Part shown: piece by piece, positions 28,871-29,585 of the stretch | How positions within the stretch are numbered: position 1 is the stretch's first letter | Layout: the number at the start of each line of letters is the position of its first letter | From: Streptomyces fulvoviolaceus | Lineage (GTDB): Bacteria > Actinomycetota > Actinomycetes > Streptomycetales > Streptomycetaceae | NCBI RefSeq assembly: GCF_000718165.1 | Contig: NZ_JOEY01000082.1 | Span: 1-29,585, forward strand | Direction: 5' to 3' | DNA: 29,585 nt | Notes under the pieces: generated by a model | What the model was told of the DNA's origin: nothing | Seen by the model: only the letters and a program-made list of their open reading frames with translations | Databases searched by the model: none | Translations under genes and position numbers: made by a program

Positions 28871-29585
28871 TCAGACGCCCAGTCCGGGGAGGGGTTCGGA
28901 GTCGTCGATGAAGGCGCGGGCCACATCGGACAGGCGCCGGTTGTGGGAACGGGCGTAGCCGCGCAGGGCGGTGAAGGCCTGTTCCATGTCGATGCTCTGG
29001 CGTTCGGAGAGTTTGCCCTTGGCCTGTTCGATCAGTACGCGGCTGTTCAGCGCGGTCTGCAGCTGTTCGTTGAGGACCGTGCCGCGTTGGGTGGTGCGTT
29101 GTTGCAGGAGGCTGATGGTGGCGACGTCGGCCAGGGCCTGGGCGATGAGTGTGCCCGCCGGGTCGAAGGGCCCGGGGGCGGCGCGGAAGAGGTTCAGGGC
29201 GCCCACGGTCTCCTCCCGCAGGCGCATGGGCAGGGCCTGGACCGCCCCGAAGCCGCTGCGGTGGGCCGCCGTGACGAAGCGCGGCCAGCGGTCGATCTCC
29301 CGGGTCAGGTCGGGGATGATCGCCGGTGCTCCGGTGCGGAAGCAGTCGAGGCAGGGGCCTTCGTCGTTCTGGAGCTGGAAGAGCTCCAGCAGACGCACCT
29401 GTTCGTCGGAGGCGGCCATGACGCGGAGTTTGCCGTCCCGGTCGGCGAGCAGCACGCCGGCGGCGCTCGCGTCGAGCAGCCCTACGCAGCGGTCGGTGAG
29501 CAGGCGCAGGAAGTCGATCAGGTCGAAGTCGGCGACCAGGTTGTCCGCCAGCTCGACGAAGGTCTTGGCCAGGAGCTGCTGATCG
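28871..29585 (-). CDS. GAF–ANTAR regulator, 5'-truncated by window edge
   Basis: The minus-strand frame is open to the right edge, so the start lies beyond 29585. The visible part begins DQQLLAKTFVELADNLVADF, the usual opening of Streptomyces GAF–ANTAR proteins, so only a few residues are missing. The GAF domain follows (AGVLLADRDGKLRVMAASDE, ELFQLQNDEGPCLDCFRTGA, ALPMRLREETVGALNLF). The C-terminal ANTAR domain is ALNSRVLIEQAKGKLSERQS, then IDMEQAFTALRGYARSHNRR. It would sense a small ligand or redox signal and bind RNA hairpins to prevent termination. GPCLDC could give redox-active cysteines. It converges with the sigma gene, with 49 bp between stops. Confidence 0.9.
   Translation of the reverse strand, partial: DQQLLAKTFVELADNLVADFDLIDFLRLLTDRCVGLLDASAAGVLLADRDGKLRVMAASDEQVRLLELFQLQNDEGPCLDCFRTGAPAIIPDLTREIDRWPRFVTAAHRSGFGAVQALPMRLREETVGALNLFRAAPGPFDPAGTLIAQALADVATISLLQQRTTQRGTVLNEQLQTALNSRVLIEQAKGKLSERQSIDMEQAFTALRGYARSHNRRLSDVARAFIDDSEPLPGLGV

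Noticed and set aside
18420..29585. Biosynthetic gene cluster or prophage
   Set aside because: No PKS, NRPS, terpene or RiPP enzymes and no integrase, portal or capsid genes were seen.
1..29585. tRNA or rRNA genes
   Set aside because: No cloverleaf-like or conserved rRNA segments were noticed in the intergenic regions; a covariance scan was not possible.

Overview
The window is high-GC DNA with many GTG starts. Gene content and order point to a Streptomyces chromosome. The core glnA – RDD protein – DUF4191 protein – small protein – lipA – lipB – TPR regulator matches, from memory, the S. coelicolor order SCO2198 down to SCO2192. No tRNA, rRNA, CRISPR array, transposase or integrase was seen. 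All calls come from reading the sequence; no database search was run.

Layout. 1–5 kb: a winged-helix HTH_42/YcaQ-like gene cut by the left edge; a divergent spacer filled with a degenerate 13–14 bp tandem repeat; a DUF2252 gene; and a convergent pair encoding a DUF1269 membrane protein and an unusual alpha/beta-hydrolase–aminoglycoside-phosphotransferase fusion. 5–7 kb: a small membrane protein, then pspAB and htpX (envelope stress and membrane proteolysis). 7–10.5 kb: glnA with its terminator and a four-box GlnR operator, a small membrane protein, an RDD protein and a DUF4191 protein. The last two converge on a perfect 25-bp inverted repeat. 10.5–14.7 kb: lipoate synthesis (lipB octanoyltransferase, lipA lipoyl synthase), a small conserved protein and a TPR regulator. 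14.8–21.8 kb: an FAD oxidoreductase, a TIGR01777 Rossmann protein, a GNAT enzyme, a TetR gene broken by two frameshifts, a MarP-like CvpA/trypsin protease, a PGRP-type amidase and a FemABX-type ligase. The last three suggest an envelope theme.

21.9–29.6 kb is accessory and resembles a general-stress island. It has a decayed gene between direct repeats, several tiny membrane proteins, a CsbD-like protein, a PRC-barrel protein, an ANTAR-only protein, a GAF–PP2C phosphatase with an Asp-to-Asn change in a metal motif, a GNAT, a SigB/SigF-family sigma factor with a SigB-like promoter upstream, and a GAF–ANTAR protein cut by the right edge. No anti-sigma kinase (RsbW type) or STAS antagonist lies inside the window, so the sigma-control circuit is incomplete here.

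Most notable: the hydrolase–kinase fusion beside a DUF2252 gene, the tandem repeat in a divergent promoter region, the twice-frameshifted TetR gene, probable leaderless promoters at three genes, the hairpin around a start codon in a decayed gene at 22.3 kb, and two or three related mini membrane proteins.
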